Shown here: positions 36,801-46,416 of the stretch, one piece after another
Position numbering within the stretch: the stretch's first letter is position 1
Layout of the letters: the number at the start of each line of letters is the position of its first letter
DNA from: Daldinia sp. FL1419
Lineage: Eukaryota > Ascomycota > Sordariomycetes > Xylariales > Hypoxylaceae
Direction: 5' to 3'
DNA: 64,000 bases
Assembly: GCA_025201765.1 (NCBI GenBank)
Contig: MU623378.1
Span: forward strand, 62,001 to 126,000
The notes under the pieces: generated by a model
Databases searched by the model: none
Told to the model about the DNA's origin: nothing
Seen by the model: only the letters and a program-made list of their open reading frames with translations
Program-made: the position numbers and the translations under genes

Positions 36801-37848
36801 CCCAAATATGTACGCAAGTAAAGCCGTTCTTCTTATTGTGCACGCCTTCGTCATATGTCATGGCGACCTGCGCAGCTCGGCGCCCTTGGGCGGTAGCAGA
36901 CCATAGACCGGGTCGCCACGCCACGGTCGTAACGGGAGCTGGGCAATTAATTGTCCACTTGGGCTTTTGCCTCTTTTCGGCATTCTTAGATAGGTCCCAG
37001 ATATGGCACTTACTATCCAATCCCGCGCTAATCAAGTGGTCTCCGTCTGCATGCCACGAGATGGAAGATGCTCCTTTCTGGGTGTCATGAGCGTTAATCT
37101 TTAGTAAAGGCGCAGTGGCTTTCCGAATGTCCCATTTCAAGATGACGCCGGAATCCGTAGCACAAGCGAAAACCATACCATCCTTAGGCGACCATTTTAC
37201 ATCGCTAATCCCTTCAGCGTTACATCTAAAAGCTTGGAATGTCCGAAACGTTGGGCCAGTACGCCCGGGTATAGGCGCTTTCACATCGAAGCAGCGCACC
37301 GTGCCATCCTGGCCTCCCGATAGTAGCCATGTTCCCCTATGCGGGTTGAAATCCAGAGTGTTGACCTGTCGCGTATCTTCCCTGGTCTGTATAGGTTCGA
37401 GACTGCCGCCCAAGCTTAGGCGACTAATATCATACATGAATATCTTCCCGTTCGCGCAAGCGGTAAAGGCGGTCAGGTCGTTGCCATGGTTAGAGGCTAA
37501 CTTGACGTCCTTTATCGAAAGCTGGTCCGAAGCCGAACCCGCTGCGTTACTCTTGTTCGCATATTGCGCAGTAATTATAGAACGGATATCAATACTCTCC
37601 TTGATTTGGAGACCGTCGAAATGTACCGTTTTAAGAATATGGCGACCACCCAGTATGGCGGTCTGACCGTCGGCGGATCTATCGAGACAAGCTACAGGTA
37701 CGGAGGAAGGATATAAGGCATCTTGGGAGGCAGTAGGTCGGTAAGACTGGGGTACCGGGGAACTCGTCACACCAAGGTTCCCATCGCTAAGGGATTCAGC
37801 GTTCGAGCGACCAAGTAATCTCCTCATTATTTTATGTTGATTATACAT
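33859..37848 (-). CDS. rtc1: Rtc1/Sea2 (WDR24 orthologue), SEA/GATOR2 complex subunit
   Basis: One uninterrupted 1329-residue frame. A WD40 propeller fills roughly residues 55-420, with clear repeats such as LLSGGQDGTVRCFDVK, VFACATDSGVILKWDIR and LISAGLDSKCHIWDLS. A long disordered Ser-rich middle follows, then a helical region, and a zinc-binding RING-like end at about 1060-1195 (CSQCHKPRE, WKCERCRAVMAPCAVCGH, WWYCPGCSHGGHANCLQDWH). This matches fungal Rtc1 (Sea2), a vacuole-membrane SEA subunit that tunes TORC1 to amino acids. A second start at MRRLLGRS, seven residues in, is equally likely. Confidence 0.92.
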   Translation of the reverse strand: MYNQHKIMRRLLGRSNAESLSDGNLGVTSSPVPQSYRPTASQDALYPSSVPVACLDRSADGQTAILGGRHILKTVHFDGLQIKESIDIRSIITAQYANKSNAAGSASDQLSIKDVKLASNHGNDLTAFTACANGKIFMYDISRLSLGGSLEPIQTREDTRQVNTLDFNPHRGTWLLSGGQDGTVRCFDVKAPIPGRTGPTFRTFQAFRCNAEGISDVKWSPKDGMVFACATDSGVILKWDIRKATAPLLKINAHDTQKGASSISWHADGDHLISAGLDSKCHIWDLSKNAEKRQKPKWTINCPAPVTTVAWRPGLWSATAQGRRAAQVAMTYDEGVHNKKNGFTCVHIWDLARPTMPYKEIDIFENSPSALLWHDQDLLWIAGPDGFAQCDVAFAPRVIDRQSLSSIAFSARGEALMFLEERAHLARPRPPVISHPGLPTSSYSSSPTGHVLSISRSDSEEDAIGTFVGTKRNVTDKRRRNHKPASTLSTTPPSGSGVEDQVIPLDQAMKITGPFKPHQIMAIGQIPAAPKMQMYSYLSRQYLEILKQDLPYNEGGRPLNERIAGIIERYARASEGVGQFRLAQTWRILSYAIGLLLTRRSLYHLKQRQVRRENSSLDVDKDTSDTRLAFSKAETSPRIRIDGEDTPRKPPSVSSLEGRHPLGKSLLAEEIDSESNVPTPLARPVRENANGNHDHPAGKLLTPVIEMESFNLPPSVLPDTPGPRKRLNSTTLSTLSQDSQISSTEGYDFYDMEAIEHIPRAIDVPKKREPIRLDYAEPSASNARRRPVRHDSEESYSQMFSLSDTSRQTSILTGSSSSSAYISRRTEQVSGSLGDGEGEYGSRIRGRRIEESPESAKYSLRRSVERQDSNLTDDFKISQMTTDTTDSEKFPDFDTCPSKFATTRLALETRLARERSIIDRPENHPSPHVTDTDFLPWPDDPPYPHPVPDETKPKIPIPPINPYDILSRALAFESRHSALNASAMILLLKPLVPDDVIDGYQAAAILRQYHKRLMGMRLFVEAALLRNLCVQGWPDGLQTWGENYTAIFALAQDHVSAAFTCSQCHKPREIDRSKTNSPGIWKCERCRAVMAPCAVCGHRDATADALPPVTVSEGLVATPSRPSDEPILSSWWYCPGCSHGGHANCLQDWHAPIVPKEMFSPSSMSPTALDGPFPETNSDGCCPFDGCGHACLPGRWRNETTAARTEELGRAVREHTRASISAGSPSPGTNLKRGTKERAGSTATLIRGDTIEVSQSRAVEGVREALSTLDIPNAGASAGSGGSGGSSGGPGLFAGILSSSPGRASLVGSGNGSGGAPERRKSVKFAGPP

Positions 37849-38895
37849 GTCGCAGATGGCGCTTGGCCGCTGAATGTATACCAGTCAGTACCGTCATGAT
37901 TCTCGTCGGAGAGGGTCCGCGGCGAAAGCTGATTAGCCCATGGATAATTAGCGATATGGCTATTTCCGATGGACTTTAATGCGACAGATTATCGATCGTG
38001 GTGTTGTAATTTGTGTGTAGAGGCTTGGACTATGTAAGTTGGTGTAACAAGTACGAATCCGTGCAAGGCGGGAATCATCGTTAAATTGACGTAAGCAACC
38101 CCAAAAGGTGTGGTGCATGTACTTGACTCGAGGGGAAATGCAGAAGGAATGCACGCAACGCAACGCGCTGTACCTTCCAGGGCGCATTCGCGGTGCGGTG
38201 CATCCAATTGTGCATACGGGGATCCGTACGCAGCTGCCCAATAGGAACGTTAGGTAAGGTCATTAGGTAAATCTCTTATGCAAGGGTCTGCCGATTATTA
38301 CCCGATTATTTCCCTACCCATTCTATTGATTACCTAATTTAGTACCGAGCACGCTTTTTTGGAATCTGCAACGGAGGGAAAACAGAACTCTACCGAGATG
38401 AAATCATTTAAAAATGTTGTCTCTTCCGTAACTCCGAAAAGTAAATCATTTAACCAAAATAGCCAACATTTTAGTATAATTTCGATATCATGACTTTGCT
38501 TGTTTCTTAATTCTTCAAGTTATAACTAACTCTTGTTATCCAAATCTCACGACAATAGTCCCATCTAAATTAAACCGGGCATACCCTTTACATTAGGAGC
38601 TATGCTGCTATTTGCAATAACGGACTATAGCGGACGTTAGCGCGGGTGCGAGTGTTCTCATATTAAAAGGTAAATATTAACCCAGGGAGAAGGCTATACA
38701 GGTAATGCCGACAGCGGAATGCCAAGGTTGCAAGAGATCGGCTCAGATGCACCGAACAAACGCAACAGATGGCCCCGCGTTCCTCACCCTACCCAGTATA
38801 TTATTCGGGCGCCACCAATATTATTCATTTTATAAGTGTATTAGACCGTCATATACAATAGAATTATTATAGAAGTCTACAACTAGTTATTTGCA
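37849..38895. other. Divergent promoter region between rtc1 and the aldolase gene
   Basis: About 1 kb with AT-rich parts at 38380-38530. No gene is supported. Confidence 0.5.
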
Positions 38896-39840
38896 ATGTC
38901 GCTTCCCGTAGTTCCTCCAAGCGGCATCTGGGCGCCCGCCGTAACATTCTTTAACCCAGAAACCGACGATTTAGACACGGAATCCCAAGCGACGTATTAT
39001 TCATACTTGTCCAAATCCGGTCTCGCTGGCCTAGTTATCTTGGGAACCAACGCCGAGACCTTCCTTCTCACCCGTGAGGAGCGCAGGACGCTTCTTCAGA
39101 CGGCCCGTAAAGCGTGCGGGCCGTCTTACCCCATCATGGCGGGCTGTGGCGGGCATTCCACACGCCAAGTTCTAGAATTTATTACCGATGCGGCGGAAGC
39201 CGGGGCCAACTACGTGCTTGTCTTACCACCGGCCTACTTCGGCAAGGCGACTACTCCGGCCGTCATCGACAATTTCTACGCCGAGATCGCCACTAAGAGC
39301 CCTCTTCCAGTAGTACTATACAACTTCCCAGGGGTTTGCAACGGTGTTGATTTAGACTCTGCCACCATTGCGAAGCTAGCAAACGCCCACAGCAATATCG
39401 TTGGTGTGAAGCTGACTTGCGGCTCCGTGGCTAAGATTACGCGCCTCGCTGCGGAATTACCACCGGATCGGTTCGCGACTTATGGGGGGCAGTCGGACTT
39501 CCTAATCGGCGGTCTGAGCGTCGGTTCCGCAGGATGCATCGCCGCATTTGGCAACGTCTTCCCAAAGACCATCGTTAATATTTATAACCTTTACAAGGAA
39601 GGGAAGTACCAAGAGGCACTTGCATTACACCAGAAGGCGGCATTGGCGGAACAGCCTTGCAAGGCTGGTATTGCTGCGACGAAATACGCAGCAGCGATTC
39701 ATACAGCGAAAGCGGCGGGTATCGAGGGCGCTGTGGAGAAGTTGAAGCCGAGGAGGCCTTATATAGAGCCTACCGACGCAGCCAAGCAGGACATCCAAGC
39801 TCAGATGGCTGAGCTGGCGGCGATCGAGAGTACACTATAG
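38896..39840 (+). CDS. Dihydrodipicolinate synthase-type aldolase
   Basis: An intron-less 314-residue (beta/alpha)8 class I aldolase of the DapA/NAL family. Active-site landmarks are GTNAETFLL (counterpart of the GTTGE loop, about 50-58), Tyr142 in LYNFPG and the Schiff-base Lys172 in GVKLTCG. Fungi make lysine by the aminoadipate route, so a DapA role is unlikely. Known fungal relatives cleave 2-keto-3-deoxy sugar acids (for example L-threo-3-deoxy-hexulosonate in galacturonate catabolism) or 4-hydroxy-2-oxoglutarate. Which substrate applies cannot be told from sequence; no other catabolic gene lies beside it. Confidence 0.85.
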   Translation: MSLPVVPPSGIWAPAVTFFNPETDDLDTESQATYYSYLSKSGLAGLVILGTNAETFLLTREERRTLLQTARKACGPSYPIMAGCGGHSTRQVLEFITDAAEAGANYVLVLPPAYFGKATTPAVIDNFYAEIATKSPLPVVLYNFPGVCNGVDLDSATIAKLANAHSNIVGVKLTCGSVAKITRLAAELPPDRFATYGGQSDFLIGGLSVGSAGCIAAFGNVFPKTIVNIYNLYKEGKYQEALALHQKAALAEQPCKAGIAATKYAAAIHTAKAAGIEGAVEKLKPRRPYIEPTDAAKQDIQAQMAELAAIESTL

Positions 39841-40020
39841 TATTAATAAGGTGAAGATGCGCAACTCTTTCTTCTAGAACAATATAGAAGCTACAAGTAC
39901 CCGGTGATTAAATAGGAGAAGAAAATAGAGACACCAGGACCATCTGCTGCACAGTGATAACTCCGGTTAAATAGTCCCTCCCGGTATCATTGATACTACT
40001 CACTAATATTCAATCTTATC

Positions 40021-40701
40021 TTATGGTTTAGAAACACCAAAGTCCGGATAGTCCTTTACCAACGATATAATAGGCATGAAGCACTTATTCTGCGCCCACT
40101 GCGGCGTCACAATGTCTCCATGATGTTCGCACCACTGCTTGACCTGATCCCAGCTAATCCATTCCCAGTTCTCGCACTTCTTTGGTTCCAAGACCTGCGG
40201 TACCATGGTCAGCTTCTAACCCATGAATAGGCCGCCTAGCAAAACGGTAGGTTGACAACAAATAGGGCGGAATAGAATCACGATTTAGTCGCTTACTTCC
40301 GGTTGATCACTCTCATTCTCCCTTCGGCACTCCACAAACACCGTGACGTAGTGCTTAGTCTCCGGGTCGAAGACAGAGTTCGTCGTAGCAGCCACATGCA
40401 GCCCTTTAACCCGCAGCCCGGTCTCTTCGAGGGTCTCACGCTCCGCGCATGCTAGCAACGACTCTCCCATTTCCAAGTGGCCGCCGGGGAATTGCCACGT
40501 GCCTATTCGGTCAACTCAAGTTAGTGATATGATCTCGCGAGCTTCTAGTCTTTGACGTATAAGATCCAAGGCTGTGGGGGGCATGTGCATACCCGCGCCG
40601 TGGCTGCCCTTCCGCTTCCCCATCACAAATCGGCCCTGGGAGTCCCGGATCACGGCCGCTACGCCGACACGGGGGTGGTAGGGAGGCGAGGTGGTAGCCA
40701 T
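40021..40701 (-). CDS. Nudix hydrolase, small NUDT15-like
   Basis: Exons 40701-40593, 40502-40297 and 40194-40021 give 162 residues. The Nudix box is complete: GGHLEMGESLLACAERE followed by TLEETGL, matching G-x5-E-x7-RE-U-x-EE-x-G-U, so the magnesium and catalytic glutamates are in place. It begins HPRVGVAAVIRDSQGRFVMGKRKGSHGAGTWQFPGG, as in small nucleotide-hydrolysing members such as NUDT15/MutT-like proteins, and ends with an EWISWDQVKQW helix typical of the subgroup. Likely cytosolic nucleoside diphosphate-X hydrolase; substrate unknown. Confidence 0.9.
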
Positions 40702-41216
40702 GGTTTTTTTTTTATTATTTTTTTTTTACGTAGAGTGGCTATTTTTATTCGTACTTGCTTTTGCGTAGTCCCGGGGTTGTTGCTTTTCGGGTTGGTGCCT
40801 ATTGCGTTTGCGAAGCCGAAAGCGGATCCGATGATGTAGGCTCCCGGTGGCGGTTATTAGCGGACCGTGCTAGTACAGTGTGTAAACCCCAGATTCACGG
40901 TGTTTCCCCTTTTTAGGTAAATAGGGGTGAGGGTCTAGTAGATGCAAACTTCGATGGTGGTTAAATGATAAGAACGTGTAGATCACGGAGGACATATCTA
41001 AGAAATATATAGTTCTGTATTGATTGTTATTTAGCTACAAATACTAGTCACGAGGTATTCATTAAACATCTCATAACTGTAAGAAAGCTGAGAGTGTTTT
41101 ATTAAGTCGTCATGTAGAAACTCTAGGGAATACGCTGATGTGTCCCAGCAACCGTAAACCCATAACCCAACCTACCTATATATCCCATAAGCTCCAATAC
41201 CTCATCATTGAATGGA
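40702..41216. other. Intergenic region
   Basis: Promoter of the Nudix gene, with T-rich runs at 40704-40730, and the 3' flank of the secreted-protein gene. No gene is seen. Confidence 0.5.
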
Positions 41217-41927
41217 TTATTGAATGTAAACCAGTGCCCAATTCACATACGTCCCACGAGCGGTAGCATTCCCACCGCATTCAAACGCTCCCGCGCCACC
41301 AACAACCTTGTCCGGAGCAGTAGCATTCGCAGCCACTATAGTACCATTTCCCCAGGGCCTCGCAAACCGGGTAATCGACTCCTCGACCGCGTACACCAAG
41401 TCCCCGATCCCAATCGCCGTGTGTCCTACGGCCGCGGAGTCAACCGTCACGCTGAATGCACAGTTGCCCGCTGACGCGAGGAGGTTGGTGGTAGACTTCC
41501 CGTGCGCGGTGGTGTTGGTCGGCGCGAAGCCGAATGATACGCACGTCTGGTTCTTGTAGGTGCTAAGAACCTGCTCGACGAGCGCGGCGCAGTGGGTTGC
41601 GGGCGGGGACCCGGCGGCGGTGGTGTTGACGAACGTGGTGCTGTTTTGCTTGCAGTTGGATTTGAGGACTACCACGTTGTTGCGCTGGCGGATTTCGGGT
41701 AGGACGTGTGCTGAAATTTTATTGTCTGCGGCGTTGTTGAGGCCCCTGAAACGAGCTTTGCGGGTTGCGAGTTGGACCTTTTCGGCATTGGGGTTTGAAT
41801 GAGAGTCGACGACGAGGGCGTGTAAAGGTGGTTGGGCTATGGTAACCGTCGAGTCGGATGATAGTACAGGAACTCCGCTGGCGGTGTGCCAGAGGAAGAA
41901 GGGGAGGATAGCGATGATAAGCTTCAT
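41217..41927 (-). CDS. Secreted Ecp2/Hce2-like protein, candidate effector
   Basis: The 236-residue frame starts with a clear signal peptide (MKLIIAILPFFLWHTASGVP, cleavage near 19-21). After a variable segment comes a region with four cysteines (SNCKQ, ATHCAAL, QTCVSF, GNCAFSV) and a fifth near the end (FECGG). The spacing, the LASAGNCAFSV motif, the GIGDLVYAVEESITRF helix and the closing VNWALVYIQ fit the Hce2 domain of Ecp2-type secreted proteins. In plant pathogens such proteins are apoplastic effectors, but many saprotrophs have them too. Several N-x-T/S sites suggest glycosylation. The assignment is from pattern memory, so moderately sure. Confidence 0.65.
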   Translation of the reverse strand: MKLIIAILPFFLWHTASGVPVLSSDSTVTIAQPPLHALVVDSHSNPNAEKVQLATRKARFRGLNNAADNKISAHVLPEIRQRNNVVVLKSNCKQNSTTFVNTTAAGSPPATHCAALVEQVLSTYKNQTCVSFGFAPTNTTAHGKSTTNLLASAGNCAFSVTVDSAAVGHTAIGIGDLVYAVEESITRFARPWGNGTIVAANATAPDKVVGGAGAFECGGNATARGTYVNWALVYIQ

Positions 41928-42402
41928 GATGAATGATTGGCAACACGGAGAGCTATCGGCGGAAGAGTTGGTTTGGTGGTTGAGATGGGTTGAAAAGTAA
42001 GACCATATTCCAAGAGAGATTTATATAAGGCTTTAGGATCGTTCGGTAAGAACAATGTATTGTCCGTGTTGAGCCTATTTACAAATGTGAATAATGTAGC
42101 GTGACAACATTACCCCTTTGTAAGTGATACAACAGCTATTATTGACAACCACTTGTGTACCCTTTTAGTCTAGTCAGGTCCGATGCCTTGTCACTATACA
42201 CGTCGTTGGGTTAGACATTAAATGAAACCTTTCAGATCCAACCATAACTTTACAATTTTCTACATCAATTATTTCAGGACACATGATTCACTACCTAAGC
42301 CGCCGCCAGCACACGGATACAACTATTATCCAAAGCTCGTATAAAGCTAATATAGTCGGGAGATAATAAAGCTATAGCGCACACACCTCCTATTGACTTG
42401 TT
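41928..42402. other. Intergenic region
   Basis: Promoter of the secreted-protein gene and the 3' flank of the next Nudix gene. A TATATAAG-like box occurs near 42021-42028. Nothing else is seen. Confidence 0.45.
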
Positions 42403-43555
42403 TTATAACTTAGCTTCCATAGACGCTCTCTCCGCCTTCCTCTCTTCTTCAAGTACTTCCTCTCTACTCCTTACTTCAACCTCCTTAGCCACACCCTTTA
42501 TAAACTTGGTCAATACGACCCTCTCCCAGTCACCTCCTCTACTGCTTCCTTTAAGTTCTGGACCCGGTTTGTCAAGGCCTAAGATAGACTTTCTGTCACT
42601 TTTCCGCAGGCCCAAGGTCGTCGGGCTAATTACTTTGTCGGCCCAAGAAATCTGAGCGGTAGGATGTTTCGCAGCCTTCGGATCGGTAGTCGTTGGAACG
42701 GTTGTTAGGAAGTTTCTCAACTTCTCTCTTTGTGAATGGTAATACTCTACCAATTCAGAGGTACTTAGAGTACTGGAGGGTGGCCCGACTAAGAACTCCG
42801 AGATGAGATGCAGGAGGAAGCATTGTGGCGGGAAAAGAACAATTTCACCGGTTCGCTGCTTCTCTAGCCATACACTGGCATCGTCAAAGCGCGCCGCTGT
42901 GATCTCCACACCCCCGTCCGGTGTGGGGATCATAGCTTCGGATCGCGCGGCCGATACAGCGGGGTCGTTGCTGGTTGAAAGAGGAAGCATGTAAAGATAC
43001 ATCTGTGTGGTGAATCTTCGAGGCTGCCCTAGTGGTGTTATCCATCTAGTGAATGGTAAAAGGTTCTCTGGTGATAAGTTAACACTGTGAATCAAGCTAA
43101 AGTGTGAATCTATGGTGCACGTCGTTACCTGTATCTACAACTCCGCCTACGCCCTGAACCCACTCGACGAAGCGAATTCTATTTTCATAAATATCCTTGC
43201 GCGCCTTATCTCGTTCACTATTGGGGACATTTAAAGAATTCTCGTTATTGTTCCCTTCGCGGGCAAGTAAGATCCCACTCTCCTCAAACGTCTCACGAAT
43301 TGCACCGAGCCGATACGTGAGCGAGTCTTCGTGCCGCTTAGGATCGCTCGGGCCAGGAACCATTCCATCGTGAAAGTTGGAGATATTTCCGCCCGGGAAT
43401 ACGTGAGCCGAAGGGAATGCTGAAGAAGACTTTACTCTATGCAATAATAAGACTTGATTTTCGGGAGATAGGAGAATGACGCTTGCGCTTGGCCGTGGTT
43501 CTGCTAGTTTCTTCTCATTCGATGATGCCGACGATGACTGATTCCTCTTTGGCAT
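42403..43555 (-). CDS. NUDT19-like Nudix hydrolase
   Basis: Exons 43555-43129 and 43067-42403 give 363 residues. The start MPKRNQSSS is chosen because the conserved core (ASVILLSPENQVLLLHRV) follows soon after, and the frame above it looks non-coding. The Nudix region has FPGGNIS, then, after the insertion typical of NUDT19, AIRETFEESGILLARE. The second exon opens with ENLLPFTRWITP and FTTQMYLYMLPL, conserved in NUDT19 homologues, which hydrolyse CoA or its thioesters in peroxisomes. The C terminus KL is preceded by A, giving AKL, close to the SKL-type peroxisomal signal. The acceptor at 43068 was picked because it alone keeps the frame. Confidence 0.8.
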
Positions 43556-43892
43556 TATAACGACTTCTATGTTTGATATTCGCCGTCTATTGGATTTCTT
43601 ATAATTGGACTGAATACCCCTAGTCTTCTCCGCTACTCGCTGTGGTACGTCTTCTGCAACTCGGTTTAAACGATACGAGATCAATCGGCGGGCTCCGATA
43701 AACAAATGAGAAGATCCGGATACGATGAAATTTAAGCCGTATGTTTTATTCACAATTTTTGAATATCGTACCACATATGACGGACAGAATAACATTTCGT
43801 TATTATTTAAAATTATATGTAAATTAGAAGGAGTTGGAGTGACATCGATCCTTGTCAAGTAGAACTTGTAGTATGTACCGAGGTACGGTGCA
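43556..43892. other. Promoter of the NUDT19-like gene up to the MITE
   Basis: AT-rich leader sequence. The reading frame continues open upstream to 43858, but its residues show no similarity to the family. Confidence 0.45.
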
Positions 43893-44460
43893 CCATTAGT
43901 GCAAAACCGACAAAACTAAAAACGCAAAAAAAAATTTGTCCGATTTATAATATGCGCTATAATTATAGCGCAGAGGTGCGTTAGACCCTCTATAATTACA
44001 GCAAGTTTTAATAATTAGTACGTTATATTTTAGTGATTATTAAAAAGTTTCTAAAAATTTATTAAATTTGCTGTAATTACAGTATATAAGGGTACTAAAG
44101 CCGCTATAAATATAAGGCATTTTAAAAATAACAAAAATTTTGTAAGTATTTATTAAATACGTTATAATTTAAATAAATAATAATATTAAATCCTTTGTAA
44201 TTATAATGGATTTAATAAAAGTATTTATTATAAATATAGCGCTTTTTAAAGAAATATCTATAAAGTTAATTTAAAATTAAATCTCAATTGATCAATCAAT
44301 ATTCTTATATTTTAATTACTATATTTATAACGTATAATCCATTAAAAAACGCTATAATTATAGAGGGTCTAGCGTATCTCTACGCTATAATTATAGTGTA
44401 TATTATAAATTGGACGAATTTTTATTTGCGTTTTTAGTTTTGTCGGTTTTGCACTAATGG
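43893..44460. mobile_element. MITE with long imperfect terminal inverted repeats
   Basis: A 568-bp, strongly AT-rich element is bounded by CCATTAGTGCAAAACCGAC and its exact complement. The inverted match continues for about 110 bp with a few differences, mostly C/T and G/A transitions. It has no coding capacity. A TA dinucleotide inside the end (CAT-TA-GTGC) may be the real junction of a Tc1/mariner-type target duplication, but no clear duplication lies outside. It sits between the NUDT19-like gene and the orphan starting at 44716. Confidence 0.85.
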
Positions 44461-44715
44461 GCCACCATAACCGAGGTCCAATTGGGGTAATACGCGTCGT
44501 TGCAGCGAGGACCCATAGTGTTCCCCGCTAAGGCTATATAACCCCCTCTTTTACGATGAACCCCTACAATTGAATTCGGTTATTAAATAATTTGATGCTA
44601 TTTACAACCATATCCATCACCACACAGGAGAACTCTTGTTCATCAACACGGCCGTTCCAAGACGGCTAAGTAAACTTTCCTTGTTACGTAGGCCCGCGTG
44701 TGAGAATATAAAAAC

Positions 44716-46049
44716 ATGACGGATTGTCAATCGGAAGACAACCGCCCGCCATGGGCGCGCATCTCCTTTCCATCAGGTTGGAATAGTGAAAGGTTTTCAA
44801 ATCTCACTCTTGATGATTTCCGTCAAGTTCCAGAAGAAGTATAACAAATTCTTCCCATTACGCCTTAGCATACTTATTCATCTCTCAAACAGGAGCGCAA
44901 ACGTTTAAAGGAATGTATTCGAAAATTCCCCTTCTCAAAAGAGTATACCAAATTGAGTGATCTGAATAAAGCTCTCCGCGAAGAGAATGAGCGACCCCCT
45001 ACCCCCCCGGCGTACGTCCCGTCTGGATGGACCGTAGATCAAGCACGGGGTCTTAGCTTGGGCCATGTCATAAAGTTATCTGAAGATGTTTGTCTCATTC
45101 TTACAATCAACATCCTAAAAACTTGCTTTTACAAGTGAGGCATACTAAGTTGATTGCCTCACTATTCAGGAACAACGGCTTTGGGCTGCAGGGCAAACGG
45201 CCGAAAGTGCACGGAGAGCCCACAAACGTGGTCAGCTACCAACCAAACCTCCGTCATATATACCTGGCGGGTGGTCCGCAGAGCAGGCAATATTCCCTAC
45301 CTTTGAGTTATTATCACAGCTTTCTCATCAGGTTCTTGAATACTATTCCGATATCTTTCGTACTTCATCCTCACGAACAACTAGGACCTCGCAAGATTCA
45401 TGGAGTCTCGGAACGAAGCTAATCAGGCGTCTTCGCCGAACATACCACCCCCACCTGCACAACAAGCCCCATCGCAATTAGTTCAAGTACTCCAGCGAGA
45501 GGATTTCCCCCCCTGGGGTTTCTCGATACTACAATCTTACAACTACGAGTCTGACAGAATCGATCAAATATTTCGAGATAGATGTACGGATGGTTTCACG
45601 CAAGAGCTTGAAGACGTGGCGGGAAAAAGCTTTAACGAGGTGAATAACACGTTCGATCTTAAGTGGATCGATGATGCACCTATTAGAGGCGCAAGCGTCG
45701 AAGAAGTAAGGAAGTAAGTATCTTGCTATGATCATTTCTCGGCTTCGCTAATACTAGACCTAGCTATTTCAATAGAATCGAGCCAGAGTCCGAGAGAACA
45801 GCCTTCCTCATGGCCGATCAGGGGAGCTTTGATTCGATCATGGCGGACGATGGTGGTGTTTATAAAGCTCCTTACATCCTCGTGGTTGATGCAACCGAGT
45901 TCGACCGAGAGGGGGGTTACAAAGGGTACTTCAAGGCCTCGCTTGATGCAGTAGCTTCCGATCTCTATCCTAAAATGCATATGGAGCTTAGTCTGCGAGA
46001 AATTTGGGCCACGATGGATGACGCGGATGGCATCTGGCTGGGAGATTGA
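44716..46049 (+). CDS. Orphan protein, five predicted exons
   Basis: Exons 44716-44838, 44893-45087, 45170-45331, 45385-45713 and 45776-46049 join in frame into 360 residues. Evidence is frame continuity and splice signals; donors 2 (GTTTGT) and 3 (GTTCTT) are weak, so the middle is uncertain and a separate start at 45400 is possible. The N-terminal half holds a duplicated motif, PPAYVPSGWTVDQA (exon 2) and PPSYIPGGWSAEQA (exon 3), each after a charged helix. The C-terminal part (YILVVDATEFDREGG...LREIWATMDDADGIWLGD) recalls fungal DUF6924-type proteins, a weak impression only. No signal peptide or membrane segment. The function is unknown. Confidence 0.55.
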
Positions 46050-46416
46050 TGGGTGAATGTGTGGTCCTCTGAGAAGGACAATGGTTCGGGCTGAGAGCGC
46101 GGGCCTTACTCGGTTACATGGTTAATTCATAGATCGTGTCAACGATAGACTATGGAGCGTAGTCTACGCTGAAGAGTCTATTATTTCTAACAACATGTAT
46201 GCTAAGATAGCTGAGGAAGATTCGGGAAGACATCCATGCGATGGATTACTCTTGGTTAAATTAAATTGATGTGATCTCCTCCGCGTCACCATTAAACCAC
46301 CCATTTCCTAGTCCAGTTCCTACAATTCCAAACTTATACATCCAAGCCATATTCGACCCCAGACCCATCTGCCGCGATGTTGTACTTCTATACAAAAATA
46401 ACCCGGGCAAACATAT
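46050..46416. other. Convergent 3' region
   Basis: The orphan and photolyase genes end towards each other here. Nothing else is seen. Confidence 0.45.

Noticed and set aside
9838..37848. A telomere-capping gene cluster (mtc1 and rtc1)
   Set aside because: The names come from yeast genetic screens; the proteins work in different processes and the genes lie 23 kb apart with unrelated genes between.
43556..43858. Longer N-terminus for the NUDT19-like protein
   Set aside because: The added 101 residues have no family similarity and MPKRNQ is a natural start.
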